From Epiperipatus broadwayi (Eukaryota; Onychophora; Udeonychophora; Euonychophora; Peripatidae): a stretch of DNA of 64,000 bases. Shown in pieces: positions 22,720 through 33,000 of the stretch. The DNA is taken from assembly GCA_028023455.1 (NCBI GenBank), contig JAQFVV010012536.1, positions 2,936,001 through 3,000,000 of the forward strand, read 5' to 3'. Numbering within the stretch: position 1 is the first letter of the stretch; the number at the start of each line of letters is the position of its first letter. Below the pieces are notes generated by a model that was not told the origin of the DNA, did no database searches, and saw only the letters and a list, made by a program, of their open reading frames with translations. A program made the translations under genes and the position numbers.

Positions 22720-22975
22720 AGTTTTCTTGAAGAATTAAGAGACTGAAGTGAAATTGGGTTGGTCATATTAGAAGAGATGATAATACATGCAAATTGGATT
22801 CCTAGAGATTGTAAAAGACCTGGAAAGAGACCACATGTAAGATAGATGGATGAAATAAGGAAGGGTGCTGGGGTGATATGAAGAAGAGAGATTGGAAAAG
22901 ATGGACTGAACTTGGAAAGACCTTCATCCTGCAGTGAAACAGTAAGGGCTGAAATTGATGATGATGATATTAGCA
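22720..22975 (+). pseudogene. RTE-like retrotransposon 3' end, plus copy
   Basis: The plus strand gives scattered matches to the family C-terminus (WVGHIRRDDN near 22760, a CKRP.KRPHV.W-like stretch, WTELGKTFILQ near 22905-22935) with many stops. It ends in GATGATGATGAT at 22957-22968, the 3' tail of the family. Confidence 0.75.
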
Positions 22976-23559
22976 AAGATCAAGAATAGAATGGGTTCAT
23001 CTATTCTTTAAGTTTTTGATGTTTATATGCGTATCCTTGCCAACATTAATAAAAATTCAGAATAAAATTAACATATCAGCCAGGTAAAAATAATTAATAA
23101 TTATTGAACCAATAATCATTCATATAAGGATGGAGATAGAATCTCACTTCTAATAACTTTTCAATAATCAAATATAGCCTGAGGAAAGTGACTTTTTTAT
23201 CTAAAGCATATATAAATTAAGTTAATTTCATGATCCCCTTTTTTCTTCCAAAGAATAAGCTTGTGGTTAAGACCTGTAGAGGTCCCTATCTTCGTATTTT
23301 CAAGCACACATGCTTAAAGATTTATTGCCTTAATAAATATTACTTATGTAATCAATGTGCATTAAATAAATTTATTGGTATTCGTGTAAATGTGTTAAAG
23401 CAATTTTTATAAACATTATCAGAAAATATTTGCACTACGTTCATTTAAAATATGTCACTGTAGTCCAAGATAAATGCAATAATTGCTGAAGGTAAAACAA
23501 GTTCGGAAATGAATCTTGAATATAGTAAAGTTGATATAAAGTAAATGGTTTAGCAGTTA

Positions 23560-23735
23560 AATATATAATATTTAAATACTTGTATATTGTCTATATTAAA
23601 CTTAATGTAATTAGAAGAGACTTGAAGCCAGACTTTAAAGCTCCCTACAACTATCCATTCCATATTACACAACTGATATACATGATCACATACATGTGAA
23701 AAAGATAAAAAGTCTCCAATATATTGGACTGGATG
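23560..23735 (-). repeat. Family D repeat, partial
   Basis: Minus copy of the tRNA-like end (complement of TAGGGAGCTTTAAAGTC and TTTTTCACATGTATGTGATC). It stops at the helix I strand TCCAATATATTGGAC, so the ribozyme core is absent. Confidence 0.65.
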
Positions 23736-23759
23736 CTTTATCTGTTTCAAAAGCACCAT

Positions 23760-25620
23760 CGAAAATTCAAAATTAGAATGTACAATTTTAAAAATTTTAA
23801 AAGAAAACTATTTAAAAGTTTTGTATGTTATTTTTTTTTTTATGTATTAAGAGTATGTGCAATAACATACATACTCGTTTATATTTTAAAATTCTGTGAT
23901 TTTACTTTTTCAATAGATTTTAGTTTAAAATAATTTTCTTTTGACGCTTGTTTTTTTTCTCACTGTAATTAAAAGCAAGCAAAGTTTTAATCTATTTGAA
24001 AAAGCATTTTAATTTTAAAAAGTTTGGATTGCGATCAGGTTTTTTGTTGATTTTAATCTATTTTTAAAAGCTGAGACTTATTTTTTTTAAAATTAATTTT
24101 GAATAAAATAAGAGCCCTAGTCAGATGTTTTTTTTTTAAATTTAAGATGAAGCGGAAGATAGAGATTTACCCTGATCAAAACATCTAATTAAAGATTAAG
24201 CGGGTGATAACAATTCACACAAATATCCCTGGGTTTCGGATTGATTATAATTCTGCTGATTATTATTATTCATTCTTATTCTTCTGCTGATGATACCAAT
24301 TCAGATTGCTGTGCTGCCTTATATTTTAAAGATCGCTGTTTACCTCTTTATATCCCAATTGCTGATATTGTATTTTTCCTGTCTGCTGGTAGGAAATTCT
24401 CCTGATATCATATTACTGACTACTACTTTCTAAATAGCAATCATCCCTGCAGAATGCCAAAACTACAAGCCATGAGAAAGCTTCTTTACAATATACAGTG
24501 CTAAACCTTTCCAAACATGAACCCTGGAGCTCCATAACTATGACTTCAAGATCATGGCCTAAAAGCCTAGTCCAGAACTGATCCAAAGATTGCCTCCAGA
24601 CTTCCAAACATATAAATGTAAATCAAAACTTTCATTAGGAACCGTATATAAACCTGAACTTTGTGTATCCTGCTGGAATAACTCTACGGACTATCTAAAG
24701 CCTGAAAGGTAACAGAACTTTCATATATTATAACCAGGCCTTAACTTTCTTGTTTAAATCTCTGATAAAGTCTCAGTTAAATCTTAAAAGAAACCTGTCT
24801 TTATAATAAGTTTGTATACTCAGTTAAATATCTTTGATTCTTTTATTATTTTATTTATAGTGTATATTGGAGTCCTAGTTTTAAGATTTCATCATTTAAA
24901 TTTATTTGTCCGAGAGTGTATTATATTACTAATCCGTGATAAATGCTTTGGCAGATATTGTAATTTTCTTTTAACTCACCCGTGCTTTATTCTTTCATTA
25001 TAATTAATTTAATCAATCTTGGTTTGGGTTTCCTGTAGACAGAAAATCTTTTGGCTAGTGGTTTATCGAGTATATTGTTTTGTTTTTCTTAGTGGAGATT
25101 TTGTTTTTCCTATGTTTCAGATTACATAATACCATAATCTATTCTTTTCTTGTATTGGAATCAACCTTGATGATCTTGAAAGTAGTCATTCATGGGCTGT
25201 ACTGCAGATATTTCGGGATAAGGAAAGCTTGCCTGCACTGTTTTGTTGTATTCCGTACAAGTCCGCTTTGTTTTGAAATCTCTAAATGAGGAAACTGAAA
25301 TTTGTTTTTTTATAAATCACTAGCAGGAAGACATTATAAATCCTTTTTTAATTCTTAGATGGGAAAACAAACTTATCTTCCAGGGTGTTTGATATTACAA
25401 TACTCTCATACACCCTCTGAAAAATTCATTAGAAAAATCTAAGTCAAACTTTCATATTTTTGTTTGCCTGAAGTTTAACTTTCAAATTGTTCATAATTAT
25501 TTTGGCTAATGTTTGTCTCTTGTGTTCTTTTCTCAATTGTCTGAATAATGTTAAAGATCTTTTTCTCTCCCTGGGTCTAGCTGGAAGCATTTATCATCAT
25601 CAACTATTGGATCACTTTAA
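23760..25620. other. Intron without recognised elements
   Basis: T-rich, with open frames that look like chance. 24400-24760 is less AT-rich (CTGCAGAATGCCAAAACTAC and following) but shows no splice-compatible exon or known repeat. Confidence 0.45.
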
Positions 25621-25679
25621 TTAAATTTTCTAAGTCAATTGTGGCCTAGTGGCGCCTTCAATGATCAAAAGATCAAAGT

Positions 25680-26400
25680 GACTGGTACAACAAGTATTTT
25701 GTGCTGAACCAGCACTTATCGGTTGGTCCAGATCATCATCTTGAAGCTTGTCCATTAAAGTTTGAAGATTTTCTATCTTATTAAAGTGAGCACTCATTGT
25801 ATATGTGTGGAAGATGGTCACCTTGACCAACTGATGAGTGCTGGTTCAACACGAAATACATATATTGGAGGATCATTTATCTTTTTCACATATATGTGGT
25901 CATATGTATCGATTATATAAGATTGAGTGAATAGTTGTAGGAAACTTGAAAGTCTGAGTTCAAATCCCTTCTAATTACATTAAGTTTAATATAGACAATA
26001 TACACGTATTTAAATATTATACATTAAACCTGTATTCCTCCGATCCCTCTAATGTATATTTAAATGAACATATTAAGGTCTTATATGTGAGACATCAGGA
26101 GTGACTTAAAGTCAACATGGATATGATAATAATGTTGGCATCAACAAGGGCCCTGAGTGTTTCATCCTAGGATTTTCAATGACATGGATGGCTGAAGAGT
26201 TGGAGGGTGGAGAAGATTGAAGCTTGTACTGAGCACGGATTGTATATATGTGTGGGTGGATTGACTGATGAGTTTATCTTTTTCACATGTATATGGTCAT
26301 ATGCATTGGTTGTATAAGATGGAGTGGACAGTTGCAGGGAGCTTAAAAATCTGAGTTCAAGTCCTTTCTAATTACAGATAAATATATATATGTTGAAATG
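25680..26400. repeat. Family D pair in inverted orientation plus fragment
   Basis: 25680-25800 is a minus copy with a broken core (CCGATAA); 25800-25990 a plus copy with an intact hammerhead and the tRNA-like end (B-box-like GAGTTCAAATCCC, 25956-25968). 26000-26400 adds another copy running from its inner part to the tRNA-like end, joined through a truncated GACTGATGAG. Confidence 0.75.
25821..25872 (+). ncRNA. Hammerhead ribozyme, family D (CpG-retaining copy)
   Basis: CTGATGA 25831-25837, helix II GTG/CAC (one mismatch above), GAAA 25853-25856, helix III ATA 25856-25858 with TAT 25861-25863 and loop CA, A at 25864 as cleavage base, then TTGG pairing with CCAA 25827-25830. It is the only family D copy here with CG before GAAA, the presumed ancestral state. 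Outer helix I is weaker than in the 54 kb copy. Confidence 0.72.
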
Positions 26401-26612
26401 AATGTTCTCACAGGCAAAAAATATTTTATAGAACATGTTTTCAGGAGCAACCGTGTTTAATAAAATAATATTAAAGTAAATATACCGACATTTCAACAAG
26501 ATATATGTATACACACACACATATTTCCGAACAAATATTTATTGCAGTAATGTAACTTAGATTTAATAATTAAGTCCTCAAGAATAATCATTAAAAAAAA
26601 GATCTTTCTTAC

Positions 26613-26725
26613 AGCTCCTGAGCTTCCACCCATTTTTTCTTCAGGAATAGCAGACATTTTTTGAAAAAGCAAATAAGGACGTCTGCTAATTTTCAAGTCA
26701 CAATGATCCAAAAACGTCAGCAGAC
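26613..26725 (-). CDS. TKFC: TKFC exon: DhaL, GGSSGA nucleotide loop
   Basis: A 113-bp exon encoding LLTFLDHCDLKISRRPYLLF then QKMSAIPEEKMGGSSGA. MGGSSGA is the conserved DhaL loop that contacts ATP phosphates, and is unchanged here. The acceptor AG is at 26727-26726 and the donor gtaaga. It exits in phase 0, in agreement with the next exon, which begins LYTLFL as expected from LYGLFL in animal TKFC. Confidence 0.94.
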
Positions 26726-26802
26726 CTAAACATAAATTTATAAATCAATTTTAAAAAAGTCATTTAAATAGAAACCAAAAAAAAAAATCATATTAATAAT
26801 AC

Positions 26803-26937
26803 CTTGTGCTCCTTTTTCCATATTAGTGCCGAAATTACCATTGCCACACAATTTATCGAGTTCATTCAACTTTTGTTCCGATGCAATAAGAGTTTGGCAA
26901 GCCTTTCGTAAAGCCTCAATTAGAATAGAACTATCCT
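26803..26937 (-). CDS. TKFC: TKFC exon: start of DhaL, altered metal site
   Basis: A 135-bp exon encoding DSSILIEALRKACQTLIASE, QKLNELDKLCGNGNFGTNME and KGAQ. It is the first part of the ATP-binding DhaL domain, equivalent to LN.LD...GDGDCGTT of other DAKs. In that motif three Asp (D, +5, +7) bind the two Mg ions that hold ATP. Here the first Asp is kept and the other two are Asn, and Cys is Phe. This suggests loss or change of metal binding, although the frame is open and the exon well spliced. The donor is gtatta. The next intron is only 77 bp. Confidence 0.93.
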
Positions 26938-26979
26938 CTAAAAAAAATTTACAAGACGGATTTAGTAATTAAAAAAACC

Positions 26980-27740
26980 AGGCATCAAATTAACACTTTT
27001 TAATAATGCAATGCTATACAGGTATCCAAAATGATTGTAGGTAGCTACGATATTATTAACACAAAAATAAACTACAAAAATTGTCATAAAGATTGGGTCT
27101 AATTTTTAAATCTAACAGATCTCTTTAATACTCAAATAAATATCCAAAACTTATAATATTATTACCAAGGTTACGCCGTGATTTTAAAATGTAGAATAAT
27201 ATTAACAAAAATTATATCACTGAGCTACAAAGAATTTATAAGATTTCAAAAATTGATTAGTATTAGCAAAGACATTAAAAATCTTTCTTTAAAAACTCTA
27301 AGAACATTACAAGATCTTAAAGTCAGTCTTTGATAAAGTACATGAAAAGGATATTATTAACAGACACTTAACAGTAAATATTAAAAACTATAATTATAAT
27401 TTTAGAAAGGTCAATGTTTATCAAAGTTTAAGTCACACACTTATCTATCCTCACAAACTACTATGTAATTGATTAACTAATGCTTATGATAATCTTCACA
27501 TAAATACTGATATGAATTCAATTTCTAAAAATATTCTTATTAAATTGATTCCTAAGAAATATTATTACTAAACTCGTTCTATAATATAAGCATTATTGCA
27601 AGTTGCTTTGGCTATTTAAACTTTGACCCATAATTCCATAGTAATTTTCTTTTTTCACATTATAACCTAGGTCCTATTTGGGCAAAAGTAAAAATATGTA
27701 GTCTCAGTAGCAGCTCTGATGATGTGTTATCTGACTTCTT
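26980..27740. other. AT-rich intron, nothing recognised
   Basis: No frame, repeat match or RNA signal could be supported. Confidence 0.45.
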
Positions 27741-27754
27741 GATCATGAGGTTTA

Positions 27755-28120
27755 ATACACTGAGGCAAAACTCTCCATTCAGTAGCGCCACTCAGTGCAA
27801 GCCAGAATAATCAATGGATGCAGGAATGTTTGTGCAGAAAATCCCTATTCATCCAATATCCCCAGACTAGTTTCTAGTTTGTGGTTTTCATCAGTGAGAA
27901 GTCTTGGATCTGAGAACATTGCACCTAGACCTGAAAAAAGCCACAAGCTAGAAACTAGTAAGGATATTGGATGAGTAGGGATTTTATGCACAAACATTCC
28001 TGCATCCACTGATTACTCTGGCTTACAATGAGTGGCGCTGCTGTATGGAGAGTTTTTCCTCTGTGAAAACAGTTTGTCCAAGCATTAAGAATGGTAATCA
28101 TGTGATTTTTAATACACTGA
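27755..28120. repeat. Family A inverted pair
   Basis: The minus copy at 27760-27930 and plus copy at 27935-28060 meet at CTAGACCTGAAAAAAGCC. Outer ends: GAGGCAAAACTCTCCATTC left and GGAGAGTTTTTCCTCTGTG right. The plus copy has CTGAAAA in place of CTGATGA and has lost the cleavage triplet. Confidence 0.85.
27851..27909 (-). ncRNA. Hammerhead ribozyme, family A, gene-sense
   Basis: Core CTGATGA is the complement of 27888-27894, followed by GAAAC, TA and GTC, then TGGGGATATTGGAT. Helix I pairs TTCTCA with TGGGGA and ATCCAA with TTGGAT perfectly. The helix II segment AAAACCACAAACTA has lost its pairing, so activity is uncertain. It lies in the sense strand of the TKFC intron. Confidence 0.5.
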
Positions 28121-28559
28121 ACAACCTTTTCGTTGATTTTTGATTCTGCATGTTAAGAGAAAATTTGTGACTTCATCTAAAGAAATCTGGAGAAGACTTC
28201 AATGGTCAGCTTCTTGGAATATCCGAGATATATAATATAAAAAAAACTGCTAATGGTTTTATTCGGGAATTCATAAAAATTTGAGTGCTAGAACTGCAAG
28301 CACCAAGTCGGACACTACCAACTACACAAAACCTTGCAGGATTCCAAATTATATAACTATCTCATATAATCATTTCATGATATTTGTTATTCTAGTACTA
28401 TTCACTAATTGGTACTTTTCATGATGAAACTATATATTAATGAAAACAAAACTGTGGAAATAATTTATGATGTATATATATAATTAAATAAATCATGATA
28501 TAATATAATAATATAAAATATCTTTATATAACACCAATAATATATATATAATAATAATA

Positions 28560-30460
28560 ATCACACACATAAAAGCTCTTTTTGACAAATATTGATTTTT
28601 GCCCTTTTCAACATGCTTGAACTAATTTACAATTACGATCTGCATTGCATACATAGCAACATCTATCTCTTTTATATAAAATTTACTATTAACCTATTAA
28701 AACCATACAATATTTTTAAAGCATAAAAAAAACCTGTATAAATGTATATTATATAATTTTCCATTCATTAATCATTAGCCAATTATTAGTTGACGTTTAT
28801 ATGTATTCATACAATTATTTTTGTTATAATTAATGTAATTAGTTTCATATATCTTCCTTCTATTAGGTTCTTTAGTATAATTTAAAGATTTTATATTTTT
28901 TTATACAATCTATTTTATGTCCATATTTTAAATAATGAATATATAAGGCACGTCTATCACCTCTTCTATTAATTGCGTTATTATGTTCTTGTGCTCTTTC
29001 ATCTCATTGTTTTTCTGTATATCCATAGTAAACCATACTGCAATTTCCGCAAATAATTTTATATACAATTTCTTTTTTATATTTCATATCATCTCTTATT
29101 TTATAATTACGTATTAATTTGTCAAGATTTTTACTATTTGACCATCCTATGTTAATACTTTTATCTATATAATTTTTACAAAAGGAACAATTTGTTGAAT
29201 TATAAACTAATTATGGATATAACCCTAAGAGTATTGAAAATATGCTTTTTATTTAAAAACCACCTAATTCAAATATTAATATTAATAATAATTGTATTAT
29301 AAATAATAATAGTAGCTCTAAAAATAATAATAAATGGATAAAACTTTCATACTTTTCTAAAATTTATCATACGTTATTAAAAAATAAAAACGTTTGATTC
29401 GAAACAATCACTGCAATCGTGCTTAACACTAAACGTATACAACAAAAGACTTTCAGAGCACAGAAGCAGAAGTTTGAAAGTATTAATTGGTTACTAATTT
29501 ATTCTACAGTTACATTAATCTCTTGCAAACATATATAATTATTTACCGAATATATACATATAACAGTGTATTTACATTAATTAATTAGGAAGTGCTTAAG
29601 AGTACAAAAACAATAATATAGACCAAAAGTGGCCTTTAAGTTCCTACTAGATCCTTCTTTAGTACCTTCAGTGGATATGAAGATCAGTCCAGATCTTTCT
29701 TGATTCTTCTTCATTCACATTACTGATCTTTCTTTTTGTGGCCCTCAAAACATTCCAATTTTAGCCATTCCCACCCCAACTTGGATTCAGTGAGCATCAT
29801 TGCCTATTGGTCCATTAAAGTCATTGGTTAATGTTTTTTAAAATTAGTGAGGGCGTGTATTTTCCTGCACAGCATACTGCATAGAGAAAAGCATTAACAT
29901 AGAATGGTCAAGTAGTAAAAATCTTGACAAATTAATAAGTAATTATAAAATAAAAGTGATATGAAATATAAAAAGGAAATTGTATATAAAATTATTTGTG
30001 AAAATTGCAATATGGTTTACTATGGATATCCAGGAAAATAATTAGATGAAAAAGCAAAAGAACATAATAATGCAATTAATAGAAGATATGATTATTTAAA
30101 ATACGGATATAAAATAGATTGTGTAAAAAATATGAAATCTCTAAATTATATTAAAGAACCTAATAGAAGAAAGATATAGAAAAACAATTACAATAATTAT
30201 AACAAAAATAATTATAATAACATATGTAAAACAACAATTAATTTAATTAGTAATTGGCTAAATTATAATATAATATATATTTATACAGTTTTTTTTATAT
30301 ATATACCTTAAAAATATTATATTGTTTTAATAGGTTATAGTTAATTTTATATAAAAGAAATAGATGTCGCTATGTATGCAATGTAAATCGTAATTGTAAA
30401 TTAGTTCAAACACACTGAAAAGAGTAAAAATTAATATTTGCCGAAAAGAATTTTTATGTG
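28560..30460. mobile_element. Penelope-like element 2, inverted pair
   Basis: Left copy on the minus strand (29250-28560), right copy on plus (29880-30460), about 85 percent alike by eye. The left copy translates YNSTNCSFCKNYIDKSINIG then KKEIVYKIICGNCSMVYYGY and ERAQEHNNAINRR. The right has KKEIVYKIICENCNMVYYGY and EKAKEHNNAINRR. This is the GIY-YIG endonuclease part of Penelope-like retroelements, with a CX2C pair before the YYG motif. Stops interrupt both. The spacer 29250-29870 is unique. Both outer ends carry a CTGAAAA...GCC-GAAAA stretch. Confidence 0.82.
29960..30180 (+). pseudogene. GIY-YIG endonuclease remnant of Penelope 2
   Basis: The plus frame reads KYKKEIVYKIICENCNMVYY, GYPGK, a stop, then DEKAKEHNNAINRRYDYLKY and KNMKSLNYIKEPNRRKI. 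It is a GIY-YIG nuclease with VYK and YYG as the two Tyr motifs and EHNNAI as the later helix. One or two stops make it a pseudogene. The mirror copy is on the minus strand at about 29110-28940. Confidence 0.75.
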
Positions 30461-30462
30461 TA
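30402..30462 (+). ncRNA. Hammerhead-like end of Penelope 2
   Basis: CTGAAAA 30415-30421 (consensus CTGANGA, so G8 is A), GAAA 30443-30446, helix III AAG/TTT-type with a short loop, A at 30456 as cleavage base, then TGTG 30457-30460 pairing with CACA 30411-30414 right before the core. The mirror end (28560-28650, minus) keeps a 6-bp helix II (GGCAAA with TTTGTC). The mutated G8 argues against cleavage today. Confidence 0.4.
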
Positions 30463-30769
30463 TCATTATTATTATTATTATTATTATATACATTATTGCC
30501 GTTATATAAAGATATTTTATATTACATTATATTGGATGATTTATTTAAATATACATAAAAGCAGCATAATAAATTAAACTTTCTATTTTTGATGATCGTC
30601 TAATAATGTATATATATAATCATACCTATGTGAAAATACATAATTTTTGTCTGTTTTGCATAAATGCAATAAAATTTTCAATGTGTTTATTAATCTACAG
30701 TCACAAGACATTAGAACAATTCTAAAAGCATGTTCTCATATATACATATGTATATGTATCTAGTTGTAT

Positions 30770-31055
30770 TTTTATATTGGACTATCTCCATCATCTAATA
30801 TGAGTATTGTTGAATGTCTTTAGAAAAATTTAACTTTATTTAAATATTTCAAATACATTCAACTGTTAATAATAAAACATCAAACAGGTTAGTATAGGCA
30901 CAGCATTTCGAGAGGTATTTATTCTCCCCTCTTCTTCAGTTGTTGCTGGTTTGACCAGTGACAATACTAGCCTGGGATTCAAACCTGGATTCTTAAATTC
31001 TTGAATATTGAATTTTAAGGTAATGCTCTAACCAACTGAGCCATCCTACCAAAGG
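30770..31055 (-). repeat. SINE family H, minus copy
   Basis: Full tRNA-like head on the minus strand: GGATGGCTCAGTTGGTTAGA (near 31046-31027), GAATCCAGGTTTGAATCCC (B box, near 30991-30975), the CTGAAGAAGAGGGGAGAATA region, CTCGAAATGCTGTG and the CAGTTGAATGTATTTGAAA tail. 31055-31330 is a second palindrome around it shared with 14000-14070. Confidence 0.85.
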
Positions 31056-31059
31056 CAAA

Positions 31060-31370
31060 CAGTCAGTAGAAATTTCATATACTTATCTATGAGGTTCCTT
31101 CTGATTCCTCCACTTTTTCCTACGAGCAAAGTTGATTAGTGGTTTCCATATATTATGTGTAGTCACACTAGGTTGGCTTATGGGAATTTTGCCATTGTAC
31201 AAAGAAGAAAATAATTTAAAGAAGCTGCTCACATGACAATGGCGAAAAATCCCATAAGTGCAACTGGTATGACTATACATAATGTATGAAAACCACTAAT
31301 CAACTTTGCTCTTAGGAAAAAGTGGAGAAATCAGGAGGAACCTCATAGATAAGTATATAAAATTTCTACA
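31060..31370. repeat. Palindrome of SINE 5' flanks
   Basis: 31075-31160 (TATGAGGTTCCTTCTGATTC, ACTTTTTCCTACGAGCAAAG, ATTAGTGGTTT) is the complement of 31290-31365. It links two head-to-head SINE units into one foldback from 30770 to about 31530. Confidence 0.8.
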
Positions 31371-31530
31371 GACTGTTGCCTTTGCCAGGATGGCTCAGTT
31401 GGTTAGAGCATAGCTTAAAATTCAATATTCAAGAATATAAGGGTCCACATTCAAATCCCATGCTAGTACTGTCACTGGTCAAGTCAGCGATACCTGAAGA
31501 AGAGGGGAGAATAATACACCCAATATGGTG
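31370..31530 (+). repeat. SINE family H, plus copy cut by Penelope 3
   Basis: A box GGCTCAGTTGG near 31390, B box CATTCAAATCCC at 31449-31460, CTGAAGAAGAGGGGAGAATA at 31493-31512. The match then stops; the SINE tail resumes at about 32600 (GTTAAATTTTTCTAAAGACA), so Penelope 3 sequence replaces or interrupts its middle. Confidence 0.75.
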
Positions 31531-32400
31531 ACTTTTTATTGCAGCAAAAACCTCCACCCTTACCAACATACAAAATAAATTTCAAGCCGTCTCGGGATTA
31601 ACCCTCAGTGAAACTGATGAAAATGAGGAACAATAAATAAAATATCTAGACTTGATGATAAAAAGAGAGAACACATACTTAGGTTACAAAATGATCATTA
31701 AACCGCTGCACATAACAGGTTTCATAAAGTCCAAAGTCTAACACCCCCAACACATATAAATGGGCAAGTATGAATGCTTTCCTATTCAGAAATCACCATT
31801 TATGTAAATACATAGTGGATAGGAGAAATAACATCAATAAATATATAAAGAAAATGACCAACATAGGCTTTAAACCCAGTACCATCAGAAAATAAAAACA
31901 TTTTATAGAAAACTCAAAAATAAACAGCCTAAAGACAATAAGAAATACTTAACAATTCCTTTTATACCAAATGTAACTTTGAAAATTGCTAAAAAATAAT
32001 CTGATTAACGATTTTAAATATAGCTTCAAAACACCTCCCAACACTAACAGACTAATAAATAATTCCAAGGATAAAATAAAAAAGATCAAGCCCCTTATAT
32101 GGTCTATAAAATAGCATGCCCTCAATTAGGCTGCAAAACATCTTACTATGGTGAGACTCGGGCTAACATCAATACAAGAGTTTACCTACACAGATATGCA
32201 TATAATAGAGTAAAAAATAAAAAGGAAGAAACATCGATCTTCTGGGACCACCAAGCAGCTACAGGCCATTTATTTGAACCCAGTTCTGCCCAAATATTTT
32301 GCCCTGAGCGATGCCAAAAGAAAAGTCAAAGAGGCTTATTACATAGCAAATGACCTCAGTGCCATTTAGAAGAGAGGCATTCTTTGCTCTCTCCAAACAA
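31530..32400 (+). pseudogene. Penelope-like element 3, RT tail and GIY-YIG domain
   Basis: Scattered frames give YLDLMIKRENTYLGYKM, KPLHITGFIKSKV and KKYLTIPFIPNVTLKIAK (C-terminal part of the RT region and the link), then the open frame 32099-32353 with MVYKIACPQLGCKTSYYGET, RANINTRVYLHRYAYNR, SIFWDHQAATGHLFEP. VYK, YYG, the Arg of NTRV and the CPQLGC cysteines mark the GIY-YIG endonuclease. Several stops and frame changes occur. It is a different subfamily from elements 1 and 2. Confidence 0.8.
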
Positions 32401-32599
32401 TAAACTAATTAATTAAAAATTCAAGCTCATTCGCATATATGTACAACATTTCACAACAGAATATTCTTAAAGCTATGAGTATAGGATTTGAATACTAAAT
32501 CCCAAAAGCTCTAAGCTGGTATATTAAATCTTAAATTATAATTATAGCTTCATTAACATATGAGAAAAAAATTGCACAATTATAATTGGAATATTTAAA

Positions 32600-32720
32600 T
32601 AAAGTTAAATTTTTCTAAAGACATTCAATACTCATATTAGATGACGGAAATAGTCCAATATAAAAATACAACTAGAACACCATCATCACAAACCTTCAGG
32701 AAAACATGCATATGTATCTA
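32600..32720 (+). repeat. SINE family H tail
   Basis: ATATTTAAATAAAGTTAAAT, TTTTCTAAAGACATTCAATA and GGAAATAGTCCAATATA match the complement of 30775-30850. Confidence 0.75.
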
Positions 32721-32862
32721 TCTGTCTGAATGTTTGTATATCAGTCCCAAAACAGGGATGAACAATAAAGACAAAGAATAAACATCAAGCCAACAGAACA
32801 TCAAATATTTATAAAGAATTTAGTTTTTCTTGAAATATATATTTTTTCTATATTTAAATTAC

Positions 32863-33000
32863 CCGCTGATAACTGAGCAATAGAATCCAAATCCAAAGAA
32901 CTTTCTTGAGCGAATTGTACAGACTGCAAAGGCGTTAGAGAAGTACGATGTACATTATCTTTTACAACAGATGTCCATCCAGGAGCATTTGCCTCAGAAT
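32863..33000 (-). CDS. TKFC: TKFC exon: DhaK-DhaL linker
   Basis: A 138-bp exon encoding SEANAPGWTSVVKDNVHR and a Ser/Gln/Leu-rich stretch ending SIAQLSA. APGW corresponds to the APAWP motif after the last DhaK strand; the rest is the poorly conserved linker to the DhaL domain. The acceptor AG is at 33002-33001, the donor gtaatt. Phase is 1 on both sides. It lies just downstream (in gene sense) of a long intron and 460 bp from Penelope remnant 31530-32400. Confidence 0.88.

Larger units (their letters stand above)
20580..23230. repeat. Diverged tandem array, units about 230-330 bp
   Basis: At least five units share AAAGATTAAGAATAGA, TATTCTTT, TTTGATGTTTATA.G, CTTGCCAACA and AATAATCAATTA.A.A.GG (near 20715-21000, 21875-22050, 22155-22290, 22365-22540, 22975-23170). 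AAGAATAGA and TCTATTCTT within a unit form a short hairpin. The array is interrupted by a family B foldback (21045-21835) and an RTE scrap (22720-22975). Confidence 0.65.

Noticed and set aside
24284-24310. CTGATGA at about 24286
   Set aside because: No GAAA at a suitable distance.
26165-26290. Additional ribozyme at GACTGATGAGTT near 26265
   Set aside because: A truncated family D junction: the sequence jumps straight to TTATCTTTTTCAC, with no helix II or GAAA.
31370-31470. tRNA gene at the A and B boxes
   Set aside because: The boxes are present, but acceptor, anticodon and T stems do not fold as a tRNA; repeated copies show it is a SINE.
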